From contig JACRDG010000120.1 of NCBI GenBank assembly GCA_016218715.1, positions 89,626-153,625 on the forward strand: a stretch of DNA of 64,000 nt, in the 5' to 3' direction. How positions within the stretch are numbered: position 1 is the first letter of the stretch; each line of letters opens with the position of its first letter. Source of the stretch: Desulfomonile tiedjei (GTDB lineage: Bacteria; Desulfobacterota; Desulfomonilia; Desulfomonilales; Desulfomonilaceae). Both the position numbers and the translations under genes were made by a program. The notes beneath the pieces were generated by a model, which saw only the letters and a list, made by a program, of their open reading frames with translations, did not search any database and was not told where the DNA came from. Below are positions 8,494 through 16,386 of this stretch, one piece after another.

Positions 8494-8583
8494 ATGGCCC
8501 GCCCCCTCTTGTGATATTGCCATGCCAATGTCCGGCCGCAGCAGTAATTTCCTGGGAATGCCCCGTTTGAATCGGTAGCTCTA

Positions 8584-9038
8584 CCCGTTCCCGGTCACGA
8601 TGTGATACCAATGTGCGATTCAATAAGTAATATTGCTGAAGGGCGCTCCCGGGAGGTCTCCGGAGCGCAGTCAGGCTGTGCCGTTCGTAGCAGAGGAGAC
8701 CTCCCAGGAATAGCCCAGAGCAGAGACCTCGGATGTTACAAATTGAACTGCACATTGGTATGAGCATGAACGGGTGAGGGAATCTGTTGGCTTCGGCGAT
8801 CTTGTCCTTCGATTTTCTGGGATTGAGCGACACGGGCCAATTAGCAGTCCACGGCTCCGACCCGCGAGGTTCGTGTTGGGGATGCGGGCAATGGGAGTTG
8901 CTTTATGCATACAGTACATTGGCTCTTCGATGCAATCTGCACCCAAGGAAGCGGGAGAGCGGGATCTGCGAAGGGAAAATGTGCCAGATATCCCCCGTCA
9001 TCGTAAGTAATTGAGATCATAGCGCGAAATTCCACTGA
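8584..9038. other. Intergenic region without recognisable gene
   Basis: About 450 bp between the repeat and the sigma54 promoter. Track ORFs here overlap one another on both strands and lack ribosome sites. Enhancer sites for the promoter at 9039 would be expected here, but I could not identify a clear palindrome. Confidence 0.4.
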
Positions 9039-9055
9039 TTGGCATGAATATTGCT
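9039..9055 (+). promoter_or_regulatory. Sigma54 (-24/-12) promoter
   Basis: The sequence ttggcatgaatattgct matches the sigma54 consensus TGGCAYG-N4-TTGCW, with GG and GC separated by exactly 10 nt. It lies about 65 bp upstream of the ATG of the cytochrome gene and points towards it. Transcription should need RpoN and an AAA+ activator; two such activators are encoded elsewhere in the window. Confidence 0.8.
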
Positions 9056-9120
9056 TCCCTCCATTCCAGTTCTCTGCTTATCGCCGGCCGTCAATGCTCA
9101 GATCAGGAGGTGAGATAATT

Positions 9121-9462
9121 ATGGGCAGGTTTTCCGTCGTCAAGAGAGTCTTGTTGGTGACGCTTTGCGGGGTGTTCCTCATTGCAGGCATCGTCGTGGC
9201 TCTGGCCGAGGAAAAGAAATCGGCTGCAAATGAGAAAAAGAAGGTTGACCACCGGAAAGCTTTCGCAATTTACAAAAAGAAGTGTTTGCAATGCCATGAT
9301 TCGGTAGCAGATCCCGAGAAACGCGGGCACACGCGGGACGAATGGCTACTCGTTCTAAAAACCATGCACGGTTATGGCCTTGGCCTCAGTCCTCAAGAAG
9401 TCGAGCTTATAAGTGGTCTGTTGTACGATCTGCGGCGAGGAATGGAAAAGGATCCGGGATGA
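9121..9462 (+). CDS. Small exported monohaem c-type cytochrome
   Basis: 113 residues from ATG 9121, which has aggaggtgag upstream; the track's start at 9094 is too early. The N-terminus is a signal peptide ('RVLLVTLCGVFLIAGIVVALA') followed by a Lys-rich linker. A single haem-attachment site, 'CLQCHD', follows 'FAIYKKK'. A distal Met ligand could come from 'TMHGYGLGLS'. This is the layout of small periplasmic electron carriers. It is the first gene behind the sigma54 promoter and is followed by the Tat-exported MBL-fold protein, so both act outside the cytoplasmic membrane. Confidence 0.88.
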   Translation: MGRFSVVKRVLLVTLCGVFLIAGIVVALAEEKKSAANEKKKVDHRKAFAIYKKKCLQCHDSVADPEKRGHTRDEWLLVLKTMHGYGLGLSPQEVELISGLLYDLRRGMEKDPG

Positions 9463-9612
9463 TCGACCGGACGATTCCGTCGGCAGACAGCGCTTATATC
9501 TCTGACCGGGCCGAGATCACCGCGTGTCACCACCGATTGTGCTGATGGCTCGCGACACGCTTCGGCCTGCAGATGCGAAAAGCCCATCGTAATTCATCAC
9601 AGGAGGTGAACA

Positions 9613-10713
9613 ATGGACAGAAGGACGTTTCTGAAATCCATGGCCGCAACGGGTGTAGCCGCGTCGGTGACGGGGACTGGAGGCTTGCTCACCGAACGAG
9701 TTCAGGCCGCAGGGAAGGTCGATATCGGCCAGGTGAAGAGCGTCAAGGTGGATGTTCTCACGGAGACGAGCTGGTTCGACAACGACATTTTCAAGAAGAA
9801 CCTGATGGATTACGGCGGCGCCATGACGAACCAGTACACGATTCCGTGGGAGTGGAACAACGCCGGAGGATACTCGGCGCTGATCACGGTCACCGGGCTG
9901 GACGGCAAAGAACGAAAGTTCCTCATGGACACGGGATGGAACAACGAGTGGATGGACTACATCTTCACCGAGAAGAGCAACGTAGCGTCGATGCTCAAGA
10001 GCGGCGAGATAGAGTTCATGGTCCAGACGCACTGGCATCTCGATCACTTTTGGGGGATCGAGTCCACACTCAAGCATAAGCCGGACATCACCATCTATGC
10101 GCCCAAGACCCACTATCCGGAAGACATTGCCCTCCTGAGGGAAAAGGCCCGTCACATCGCGAAGGACAAGGAGGGGAAAGAAGTCCTCATCTGCAAGAAC
10201 GACGTGCCGCATACGGGAAAACTCGTGGAATGCTCTCCGGACGGGGAAAAAGGAGAAGGCATTTACCGTCTCATGCCAGGCGCTGCAGTGAGGATGTTCG
10301 ATGTGCCTATCCTGCTGAGGGTAAGGGGAGAGAACGTTCTCTACTTCAACGTGAAGGATAAAGGAATCGTGACGGTGACCGGATGCTGCCATCCCGGCGT
10401 ACTCTCGCTCTTCTCCTACGCGCGATCGAACTTCGAGGGGTACAAGCCGTATGGTTGTTACGGCGGGCTGCACATAACCCTCTTCGAAAACTGGGAACCC
10501 AAGTTCGACGACATCATCAAGGGGGTGAAATCGTTCCAGCTCCAGAAAGTGGGCTGCAACCATTGCACCGGATGGGTTTGGGCTGAGAAGGCCGCGGAGG
10601 CAGGCATCCCCGTTGTGAAAGGCACGAACAAATACAAGGAGTACAAGAAACACTCGACGGTAGCCAAGGCCAGCAACGTGTTCTTGACCAACGGCGACAG
10701 CATTACCTTCTGA
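9613..10713 (+). CDS. Tat-exported metallo-beta-lactamase-fold protein
   Basis: 366 residues with an excellent ribosome site (aggaggtgaac). It starts with a twin-arginine signal ('MDRRTFLKSMAATGVAAS'), so it is exported folded, probably with metals bound. The metal-binding motif is 'THWHLDHFWG' (HxHxDH). Further expected ligands are in 'TGCCHPGVLS', 'GGLHITLF' and 'GCNHCTGW', the pattern I associate with the COG1237 (dihydropteroate-synthase-related) branch of the MBL superfamily. The substrate is unknown. The extra Cys residues next to the metal ligands ('GCCHPG', 'CNHCTG') are notable. It lies between a c-type cytochrome and a polytopic membrane protein, which hints at a redox or thiol role. 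Confidence 0.9.
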   Translation: MDRRTFLKSMAATGVAASVTGTGGLLTERVQAAGKVDIGQVKSVKVDVLTETSWFDNDIFKKNLMDYGGAMTNQYTIPWEWNNAGGYSALITVTGLDGKERKFLMDTGWNNEWMDYIFTEKSNVASMLKSGEIEFMVQTHWHLDHFWGIESTLKHKPDITIYAPKTHYPEDIALLREKARHIAKDKEGKEVLICKNDVPHTGKLVECSPDGEKGEGIYRLMPGAAVRMFDVPILLRVRGENVLYFNVKDKGIVTVTGCCHPGVLSLFSYARSNFEGYKPYGCYGGLHITLFENWEPKFDDIIKGVKSFQLQKVGCNHCTGWVWAEKAAEAGIPVVKGTNKYKEYKKHSTVAKASNVFLTNGDSITF

Positions 10714-10720
10714 CGCAAGG

Positions 10721-10764
10721 ACCCCGGCGCTTTCCCCGCACAGCCGGCAGGGGCACGCCGGGGT
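10721..10764 (+). other. Strong intercistronic hairpin
   Basis: A 9-bp perfect inverted repeat (accccggcg / cgccggggt) with a further small internal stem (cccc/gggg) follows the MBL stop codon by 7 bp. No T-run follows. It could be a partial terminator or an mRNA-stabilising stem that sets different levels for the upstream and downstream cistrons. Confidence 0.6.
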
Positions 10765-10854
10765 TCCGATAGCTCGTGAGGGGTGACTGAGGGGTTTCCC
10801 TCTACGTCGCCGGCATTACTGTCAACATGCAGCTCACATCCGGAGGATAGAACC

Positions 10855-12084
10855 ATGGTGGAGCTCTCGCGACCACGCCAACCGTTCAGTTACGTCGTTG
10901 GCCCGATCAACTTTGCGGCCGTGTTCTTCCTTGTCTGGGCCTTGTGGTATGTGTTCATGCACCCCGACGGTTCCATGAAGCTCTACACGCCGATGTACGG
11001 CTTTTCACTCGTAGTGATGTTTCTCTGCGCGGTCGTGCTCTTGAGTAAGGTCTGGGACTTCTACCCCTTCGCGGAGAGTACCCCGGGAGACTCCGCGCGG
11101 ATCGGTAGAGGCATCCTCCTGACCGGGGTTGCGTTCGCCTTGATGCTGATCCTCGTGTACGTGATATTCCGGGAGTTCATCGGACGATTCGGGGTCGCGT
11201 ATTTCAGCCCTCAATCCATCGTCGCGTCCGGCGGGACGGGCGCGGAACCATATAATGCCAGGGAAAACGCGTCTACCGCGCTCATCTACTTCGCAACCGC
11301 ATTCCTCTGGTGGGCACTCGCATGGAATCTCGGCTTCGGCCGCTGGCCGTGGATCGGCGCCACGAGAGGGGTGGCCGCGTGGTCGCGCACGTTTGCCGTT
11401 CTCTTTTTCACTATCGTCACGTTTGTGATCCTGTTCCACCCGCACGTCTGTTACCTGTTTTACCCTCCGCAGAACAAGGCGGGAGTGGAGCCGTGGTGGT
11501 CCAATTTTGCGGGGACAGGCAGCGCCTATTTCAGCCTTGGGTTGGTGTTGTGCAGCTTGGCCTGGGTGATTATCTCAGACCTCCTGTGGGAAGGCTATCC
11601 GTGGAAACTACTTCAGCGAAACGGAGAGAGCACCTTTTGGACGGGCGCGGCGACGATGGTGGGTACGCTGATTCTGGGGGGTATCTCGTTTATCGTCCTG
11701 CTCAAGATCATGAACGTCTACTGGATGGAACCTTTTGAAGGCGGGCAGTACACGGATGCGCCGTATTTCCGGTACCTCCACACGGGCGAGATCGGCGGCT
11801 TCGTGATCCTCGCCGCGTTCATGCTGGCGATCTATTTCAACAATATCCCGAACGCCCTGAGCTTGCCTCTGCGAGCCTTCGTGAGGACCTTGATAGCCGT
11901 CGCCGGAGGGTTGGCCATTTACTGGTTCTATTACTCGTCTGCCTCTACGCTAATCCTGGGAAAAGTACCGGGAATCGCGCAGCCGGACGATACTCCCCTG
12001 GTCTGGACCATGCTCTATCTGAGTGTGATCATGGTTCAAGCCGAGTTTTTCCAGAACTGGCCGCTCCCCAAACCGGCGCGGTAA
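10855..12084 (+). CDS. Uncharacterised ten-helix membrane protein
   Basis: 409 residues from ATG 10855 (cggaggatag upstream); the track start at 10783 has no ribosome site. I count ten hydrophobic segments, beginning 'FAAVFFLVWALWYVFM' and ending 'LVWTMLYLSVIMVQAEFF'. It is rich in Trp and aromatic residues, with possible metal or haem ligands 'ILFHPHVCYLFYPP' at the end of helix 5. I do not recognise the family. It is not an MFS, ABC or secondary transporter by any motif I can see. Its position after a cytochrome and an exported MBL protein suggests the membrane part of the same module, perhaps an electron conduit or transporter. Confidence 0.85.
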   Translation: MVELSRPRQPFSYVVGPINFAAVFFLVWALWYVFMHPDGSMKLYTPMYGFSLVVMFLCAVVLLSKVWDFYPFAESTPGDSARIGRGILLTGVAFALMLILVYVIFREFIGRFGVAYFSPQSIVASGGTGAEPYNARENASTALIYFATAFLWWALAWNLGFGRWPWIGATRGVAAWSRTFAVLFFTIVTFVILFHPHVCYLFYPPQNKAGVEPWWSNFAGTGSAYFSLGLVLCSLAWVIISDLLWEGYPWKLLQRNGESTFWTGAATMVGTLILGGISFIVLLKIMNVYWMEPFEGGQYTDAPYFRYLHTGEIGGFVILAAFMLAIYFNNIPNALSLPLRAFVRTLIAVAGGLAIYWFYYSSASTLILGKVPGIAQPDDTPLVWTMLYLSVIMVQAEFFQNWPLPKPAR

Positions 12085-12123
12085 CGCGGTGGAAGGATCT
12101 CGCAATTGCGGTACAGGTGAATC

Positions 12124-12396
12124 ATGGTAGACGAAGCCAGACGAAGCTTCTTCAGGCGCCTTTTCTGCGAGGTGGTGCAAAATGCAACCACAGCTTTCAG
12201 GGCCGGCCAGGAGGAACAGAAGCACACTGAAGACGTGGACCAATTCTTCGAGTCCTATGAATCGAGCTATGCTTTGACTCTCTGCTACCCCGATGATATC
12301 TTGCTGGAAACGGCTCGCAGGGAAGGCATCCCCTGTGAAGGCCGCGAACGGATCGACATCGTGAAAGATCTGTTTCAAAGAAAAGGCGAGGTTTGA
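12124..12396 (+). CDS. Small conserved-looking hypothetical protein
   Basis: 90 residues, starting 40 bp after the membrane protein with an acceptable ribosome site (aggtga). It is charged and soluble and begins 'MVDEARRSFFRRLF', which looks like a Tat motif, but no hydrophobic segment follows, so it is not an export signal. Two Cys residues lie in the C-terminal half ('ALTLCYPDD' and 'EGIPCEGRE'). I do not recognise a family. It is most simply a small cytoplasmic accessory of the sigma54-controlled cytochrome/MBL/membrane module. Confidence 0.7.
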   Translation: MVDEARRSFFRRLFCEVVQNATTAFRAGQEEQKHTEDVDQFFESYESSYALTLCYPDDILLETARREGIPCEGRERIDIVKDLFQRKGEV

Positions 12397-12462
12397 GATA
12401 GATCTTCATTCACGGTAACGAGGTACTTGAGTCCTCAATCAAACCTGGCAAGAAGACGAGTT

Positions 12463-12545
12463 CCTTGTCCGTCATTCCGGCGGAGCCTGCCCTGCCCCGG
12501 ACTCCGATCCGGGGTTCGCCGGGGTGACGACGTGGGGCCAGAGAA
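12463..12545. repeat. REP-like intergenic palindromic element
   Basis: It contains the perfect palindrome arms ccccgga / tccgggg around 'ctcca'-like spacer sequence, and starts with 'gtcattccggcggagcc', the layout of common dispersed palindromic repeats. No other copy of this exact element was seen in the window, so the assignment rests on form. Confidence 0.45.
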
Positions 12546-12590
12546 TGGTATGGATTCAGGAGCGTCGAACTGCTGCCCCCGGATAACTGC

Positions 12591-13547
12591 ATGACCCAAA
12601 CGATAGATATCTTCTCACTCTTCAGAAATCGAATCAACAGCATGCTTACGACCGCTTCGTGGATCGAACCGGTCAAGCAGATGCTCGGGATAACCGGCGT
12701 GAGCCCTGTCTGGGATGACGTCCCGGCCTGGTACTTCTGGATTCAAGGAGCGCCGGGGGTCTATGCCCTGGTGCTCGAACAGATTGGCAGTGACGGATCG
12801 GAGAATTCGAGTTCGTTCCACGGCTTGTTTTCTCTGAAATGCTATCCGTTTCCGGACAGCAAGGAATTTCCCGGCTTCTCCTTTCTCGAGCAGCGCCTCG
12901 TGTCGAGCGAGTACTTCGACCGCACCAATACCCCGAAATTTGAATGCAGGGAGACCATCCCCGCACCCCTCTTTGTGGTGGGGGCCATAGAACTCGAGCT
13001 GGACCGGGAGGACGGATGGTCGGTACTGACCCTGGAGTGTCAGGACGTCATTCGCGCCCGATACGAAGCCGAAGCCCTCGAGGACTATCCCCTCATAGAT
13101 GTGAGTCGGATCTATTCTCCCGGTGACGTGGGGCGGGAGATTGCCGCGTGGCGGACGAGTTGGCCTTTGTTTGACCGAGTGGTCTCCCTCTGGGCCCATT
13201 ATACAAAGGTCAAACCCGCGCAGATACTGCTCGGGACAGCCGCCGGTTTCGAGTACGTCTATCGCGGGCCCGCTGGTTGGCAGTGCGTCGAAACTCCCGG
13301 AACAACGGTCCGTTCGTTGCGGGTGCTCTTTGTCGGAGCCAAAGGGAAGGACGAAATAAAGAGGCCCCCCGGCCGGGAACACTCTGGGCTCGAAACTACG
13401 GTGATCTACGATGGCGACTCCACTTGCGCATGCCCTTCCCATGCCGGGCACGCGTGCAAAGACACTCCTTATGCAAACCCCCTCTGGTGGTCTCTACCTG
13501 ACGCTGAGTTTACCTCGGAATTGGGTTCGACCTGCGGATGCACCTGA
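12591..13547 (+). CDS. Hypothetical protein with Cys-rich C-terminus
   Basis: 318 residues, not recognised. The plus-strand frame reads as a plausible soluble protein with many aromatic residues ('WDDVPAWYFWIQGAPGVY'). The C-terminus has a Cys/His cluster ('CACPSHAGHACK') and ends 'STCGCT', which could bind metal. The ribosome site is weak (ggat before ATG 12591). A 278-residue minus-strand ORF overlaps most of it; I prefer the plus strand because it agrees with its neighbours and ends cleanly before the tetR gene. Moderate confidence only that this is a gene. Confidence 0.55.
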   Translation: MTQTIDIFSLFRNRINSMLTTASWIEPVKQMLGITGVSPVWDDVPAWYFWIQGAPGVYALVLEQIGSDGSENSSSFHGLFSLKCYPFPDSKEFPGFSFLEQRLVSSEYFDRTNTPKFECRETIPAPLFVVGAIELELDREDGWSVLTLECQDVIRARYEAEALEDYPLIDVSRIYSPGDVGREIAAWRTSWPLFDRVVSLWAHYTKVKPAQILLGTAAGFEYVYRGPAGWQCVETPGTTVRSLRVLFVGAKGKDEIKRPPGREHSGLETTVIYDGDSTCACPSHAGHACKDTPYANPLWWSLPDAEFTSELGSTCGCT

Positions 13548-13659
13548 TAGCTTCCTGCCCACGCGAATTGACTTTCAAAGCATACGGGTCGAGAGAAGAC
13601 CCGATTGACAGTTCGAAGGGTGCCGCGTAAGATCAGGTCCACTCACCGAGGAGGGCCAC

Positions 13660-14313
13660 GTGGTGGTCTCAAGCACCTTTTTGCAACTCGAAGGTCGTAA
13701 GCAGCAGCGCATCGTTTCCGCGGCCCTGACCGAGTTCGCCAACGAGGGGTACGCCGGCGCGTCGGTCAATACCATCGTGAAGAAGACCGGGATATCCAAG
13801 GGGTCCCTCTTCAACTACTTTTCCGACAAGCACGGCCTGTTCATGTTCGTGTTCGAGCAAGCCCTCGAAATGGTAAAGGACTATCTGAGGCGGGTTCGGG
13901 ACGAGACCGCTGCGGAGGATCTGTTCACGCGCTTGGAAAAATCGCTCATGGCGGGTGTGGCCTTCATCCGCGCGCATCCGCGGGTGTACAAGATATACCT
14001 GCGAGTCCTCTACGAAAGCGGCCTGCCGGATCGGAACTCCCTGATCAAATCCATCCGTCGCCTCTCCATCGAGTATCTAACCGAGTTCATCGAGGTGGCC
14101 AAAAGCCGCGGGGAGATCGATCCGGAGATCGATGTGAATGAGGCTGCTTTCGTCATGGAGGCGGTTCTGGAACGCTTCCTTCAGGCCTATGGCCTCCAAC
14201 ATCTTGACGCGGGCCTCGGGTTGTATCGTGCCTCGGATGATGAGGCGAAACACTGGGCTCAGGGAGTGGTGCGGATCTTGAGAACCGGCCTCGCAGGCAC
14301 GGGCGGCCGATGA
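13660..14313 (+). CDS. TetR/AcrR-family transcriptional regulator
   Basis: 217 residues from GTG 13660 (cgaggaggg upstream). Residues about 10-60 are the TetR DNA-binding domain, with 'GYAGASVNTIVKKTGISKG' and 'SLFNYFSDKHGLF' marking the helix-turn-helix and the following helix. The all-helical C-terminal part would bind a ligand, which cannot be told. The stop codon overlaps the ATG of mqnB (ATGA), so the regulator and the menaquinone genes are translationally coupled. It may be autoregulatory and control menaquinone supply. Confidence 0.93.
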   Translation: MVVSSTFLQLEGRKQQRIVSAALTEFANEGYAGASVNTIVKKTGISKGSLFNYFSDKHGLFMFVFEQALEMVKDYLRRVRDETAAEDLFTRLEKSLMAGVAFIRAHPRVYKIYLRVLYESGLPDRNSLIKSIRRLSIEYLTEFIEVAKSRGEIDPEIDVNEAAFVMEAVLERFLQAYGLQHLDAGLGLYRASDDEAKHWAQGVVRILRTGLAGTGGR

Positions 14314-15002
14314 GTAGATGGATCGTGGCATCGTGTGAGGCCGAACTGACTCAGCTCAAGACTGAACTCGATGCGGGTCCAGCCGGGACCATCGCGAGCA
14401 ACCCCTATCTTGTTGGGCATGTCCGCGATACCGTGGTCTATCTGGGGGTGGTCGGCGTCGGGGTTGTCTCCGCGGCTGTCGCACTGGCAGCCTTTCTCGC
14501 GACGGTCCCGGCAGACAGCGCTATCATGGTCGGTTCGGCCGGAGCCCTCCCGGACTCGGGCCTCGAGGTCGGAGATGTGGCCGTCGCCTCTTCCGAGACG
14601 CTGGCTGAGCTGGGACTCTGCTCCGGTCGCGGAGTGGCTGACGCGAATGCTTTGAACCTAGGATTGGAACAGACCGTGGCCCTGGACGCGCGGCTCTTCG
14701 AAGGGCTCCTGGCCGCGGCAGGGGAATTGTCGCGAGCTCGAAGCGGACCGTTCTTGAGCGTGGTCGGGGTTTCCGACAGCGTGGCGCAGGCCAAAGAGCG
14801 GAGAGATCGGTTCGCCGCACTGGTCGAAAACATGGAAGGGTATGCTCTGGCGCTGGCGGGTCGGCGATTCGGAATCCCGGTGGGGGAAGTGAGAGGCGTG
14901 AGCAACGTGGCCGGCGTTCGCAACAAAGCCGCGTGGAACCTCGACCTTGCCAATCGGCAGGCCCAGGCGGCGGCAGTCCATTTTCTGCGGAGGGAAGCTT
15001 GA
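14310..15002 (+). CDS. mqnB: Futalosine hydrolase (menaquinone biosynthesis)
   Basis: 230 residues of the purine-nucleoside-phosphorylase fold. MqnB splits futalosine into dehypoxanthinyl futalosine and hypoxanthine in the futalosine route to menaquinone. Seen here are 'IMVGSAGALPDSGLEVGDV', the active-site-type 'VENMEGYALALAG' and 'VRGVSNVAGVRNK', the order expected of nucleosidases in this family. It overlaps tetR by 4 bp and mqnD by 4 bp. The mqnA, mqnC and mqnE genes are not in the window. Confidence 0.92.
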   Translation: MSRWIVASCEAELTQLKTELDAGPAGTIASNPYLVGHVRDTVVYLGVVGVGVVSAAVALAAFLATVPADSAIMVGSAGALPDSGLEVGDVAVASSETLAELGLCSGRGVADANALNLGLEQTVALDARLFEGLLAAAGELSRARSGPFLSVVGVSDSVAQAKERRDRFAALVENMEGYALALAGRRFGIPVGEVRGVSNVAGVRNKAAWNLDLANRQAQAAAVHFLRREA

Positions 15003-15829
15003 CCTCGCTCAAGATCGGTTATTCCCCTTGCCCCAACGATACGTTCATATTTGCCGCACTGGCTGAACAGCGGTTGGACGCTCCGTTGGAGTTCCAGCCC
15101 GTTTTAGCGGACGTGGAGACGCTGAATCAATGGGCATTGGAGCGGCGGCTGGCCGTAACCAAGCTGAGCTTCATGGCGCTCGGTTCGGTACGAGATTCCT
15201 ACGGTCTGCTCTCTGCTGGCGGCGCATTGGGACGGGGATGCGGCCCGCTGCTCGTTGCACGGCCGGGAACCACCCTGGCCGGGTTGGATTCCGGCGTTGT
15301 GGCAGCGCCGGGAAACCTGACCACAGCCCGTCTCCTCCTGGGGCTTTTCTGCGGTCGCACGCCGTCGTTCAAGCAGATGGTCTTCTCCGAGATCATGCCC
15401 GCGGTGGCGCGGGGAGAAGCCGACTTCGGCCTGGTCATCCATGAAGGGCGCTTCACCTATCCGAATCTTGGGCTGGAGGCTCTCCTCGATCTCGGCGCCT
15501 GGTGGGAAGAGAAGACCGGTCTTCCGATTCCCCTCGGCGGGATTGCTATCCGCCGCGACCTCGGCCCGGAGGTCGCCCGTCAGGTGGACCGGTCGATCCG
15601 AACCTCCCTGGAGACTGCCATGAGCGCCCCTGATGAAGCCATGGGTTACGTGCTTGCCCACGCCCAGGAGATGGACCGGCAGGTAGTGATGCAGCACATC
15701 GATCTGTACGTCAATTCGTTCGGCCTCGACCTGGGACCCGCGGGTCGGAATGCAGTGGAAACACTCTTTTCAATCGGCGAAGATGCCGGGCTGATACCCC
15801 TTTCCACCCTTCCGCTGATGGCCTACTGA
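14999..15829 (+). CDS. mqnD: 1,4-dihydroxy-6-naphthoate synthase
   Basis: The track opens upstream at 14933 inside mqnB; the TTG at 14999, five bases after cggaggg and overlapping the mqnB stop (TTGA), gives 276 residues starting right at the family N-terminus. 'LKIGYSPCPNDTFIFAALAE' is a hallmark of MqnD, which turns cyclic dehypoxanthinyl futalosine into 1,4-dihydroxy-6-naphthoate. The fold is the periplasmic-binding-protein type without a signal peptide. Adjacent mqnB confirms the pathway. Confidence 0.93.
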   Translation: MTSLKIGYSPCPNDTFIFAALAEQRLDAPLEFQPVLADVETLNQWALERRLAVTKLSFMALGSVRDSYGLLSAGGALGRGCGPLLVARPGTTLAGLDSGVVAAPGNLTTARLLLGLFCGRTPSFKQMVFSEIMPAVARGEADFGLVIHEGRFTYPNLGLEALLDLGAWWEEKTGLPIPLGGIAIRRDLGPEVARQVDRSIRTSLETAMSAPDEAMGYVLAHAQEMDRQVVMQHIDLYVNSFGLDLGPAGRNAVETLFSIGEDAGLIPLSTLPLMAY

Positions 15830-16386
15830 CACCTGAGCTGTCCCCGCTGGCCGTGATGCCAAGTCTCAATCCAAAGAGTAACTGCTACAGACAGGTGTCT
15901 TTTGCAGCGGGTCTATCCGCTCCTAAAGCCGCTAACTCGTAACTCTGCCGGACTTATCACTTGACGTCGGTTCAGTCTACACGGTAGTCTGTACTGCGTT
16001 GTGCCGCAATTCGCGGCAAGGACGGGACCCGGCAAGGAACTGGCAGCGGTATGAATCAGCGTGATATCGGAAGACACCCCTCCATGGTCGTGACTGCCAG
16101 GGTGTTCGTCACGTTTGCAGCCGCGGCGGTCCGCGATTCCGGCGCACGGGTTGACCGTGATTTCATGGAACGGTAAGGTGCAGAGAGCCTCGATCGAGAT
16201 ATCGATTTAACCCCGTCGAGGGCGCTGGACAAGGATAGACTGAGGTCTGTCACAGCCATAAGAGGAGGGCGCGGCAAGCGCTGCGCCTTCTCGGGGTCGG
16301 GCCGCTCGCTTCTCGACCGGGAACGGGCGGACAGATCGGACAATCAGTGGGCCTATTGTCGCCTTGAAGTCCCCTGGAGAGCTTCT
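15830..16386. other. Intergenic region, no gene seen
   Basis: About 550 bp. The minus-strand ORF at 16056-16343 is Ser/Arg-rich and has no family features. The region should contain the promoter of the hybrid kinase gene, which has a ggagag ribosome site just before 16387. No riboswitch or small-RNA fold could be recognised. Confidence 0.4.

Larger units (their letters stand above)
8176..8583 (+). repeat. Right flank direct repeat (copy 2) of the methyltransferase island
   Basis: This is the second copy of the 2144-2555 sequence, in the same orientation. In the coding part I count ten nucleotide differences spread over eight codons, seven of them synonymous, around an identical core of about 130 bp. 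The non-coding part shows small indels. Similarity ends near 'ccgtttgaatcggtag' (copy 1: 'ctgtttgaatcaatag'). Confidence 0.9.

Noticed and set aside
8144-8833. 229-residue minus-strand ORF across the CNBD remnant
   Set aside because: It is the reverse of the duplicated CNBD sequence; the same shadow appears opposite copy 1.
9517-10653. 378-residue minus-strand ORF opposite the MBL gene
   Set aside because: The plus strand has a Tat signal, MBL motifs and a strong ribosome site; the minus ORF is a GC-rich shadow.
12124-12396. Tat signal peptide in the 90-residue protein ('RRSFFRRL')
   Set aside because: No hydrophobic segment follows the twin arginines.
12463-12545. Possible intrinsic terminator after the 12124 gene
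   Set aside because: The palindrome lacks a T-run and looks like a dispersed REP-type element instead.
12615-13451. 278-residue minus-strand ORF opposite the 12591 gene
   Set aside because: No ribosome site, no family features, rich in Arg/Gly/Pro as expected of a shadow, and opposed to all nearby genes.
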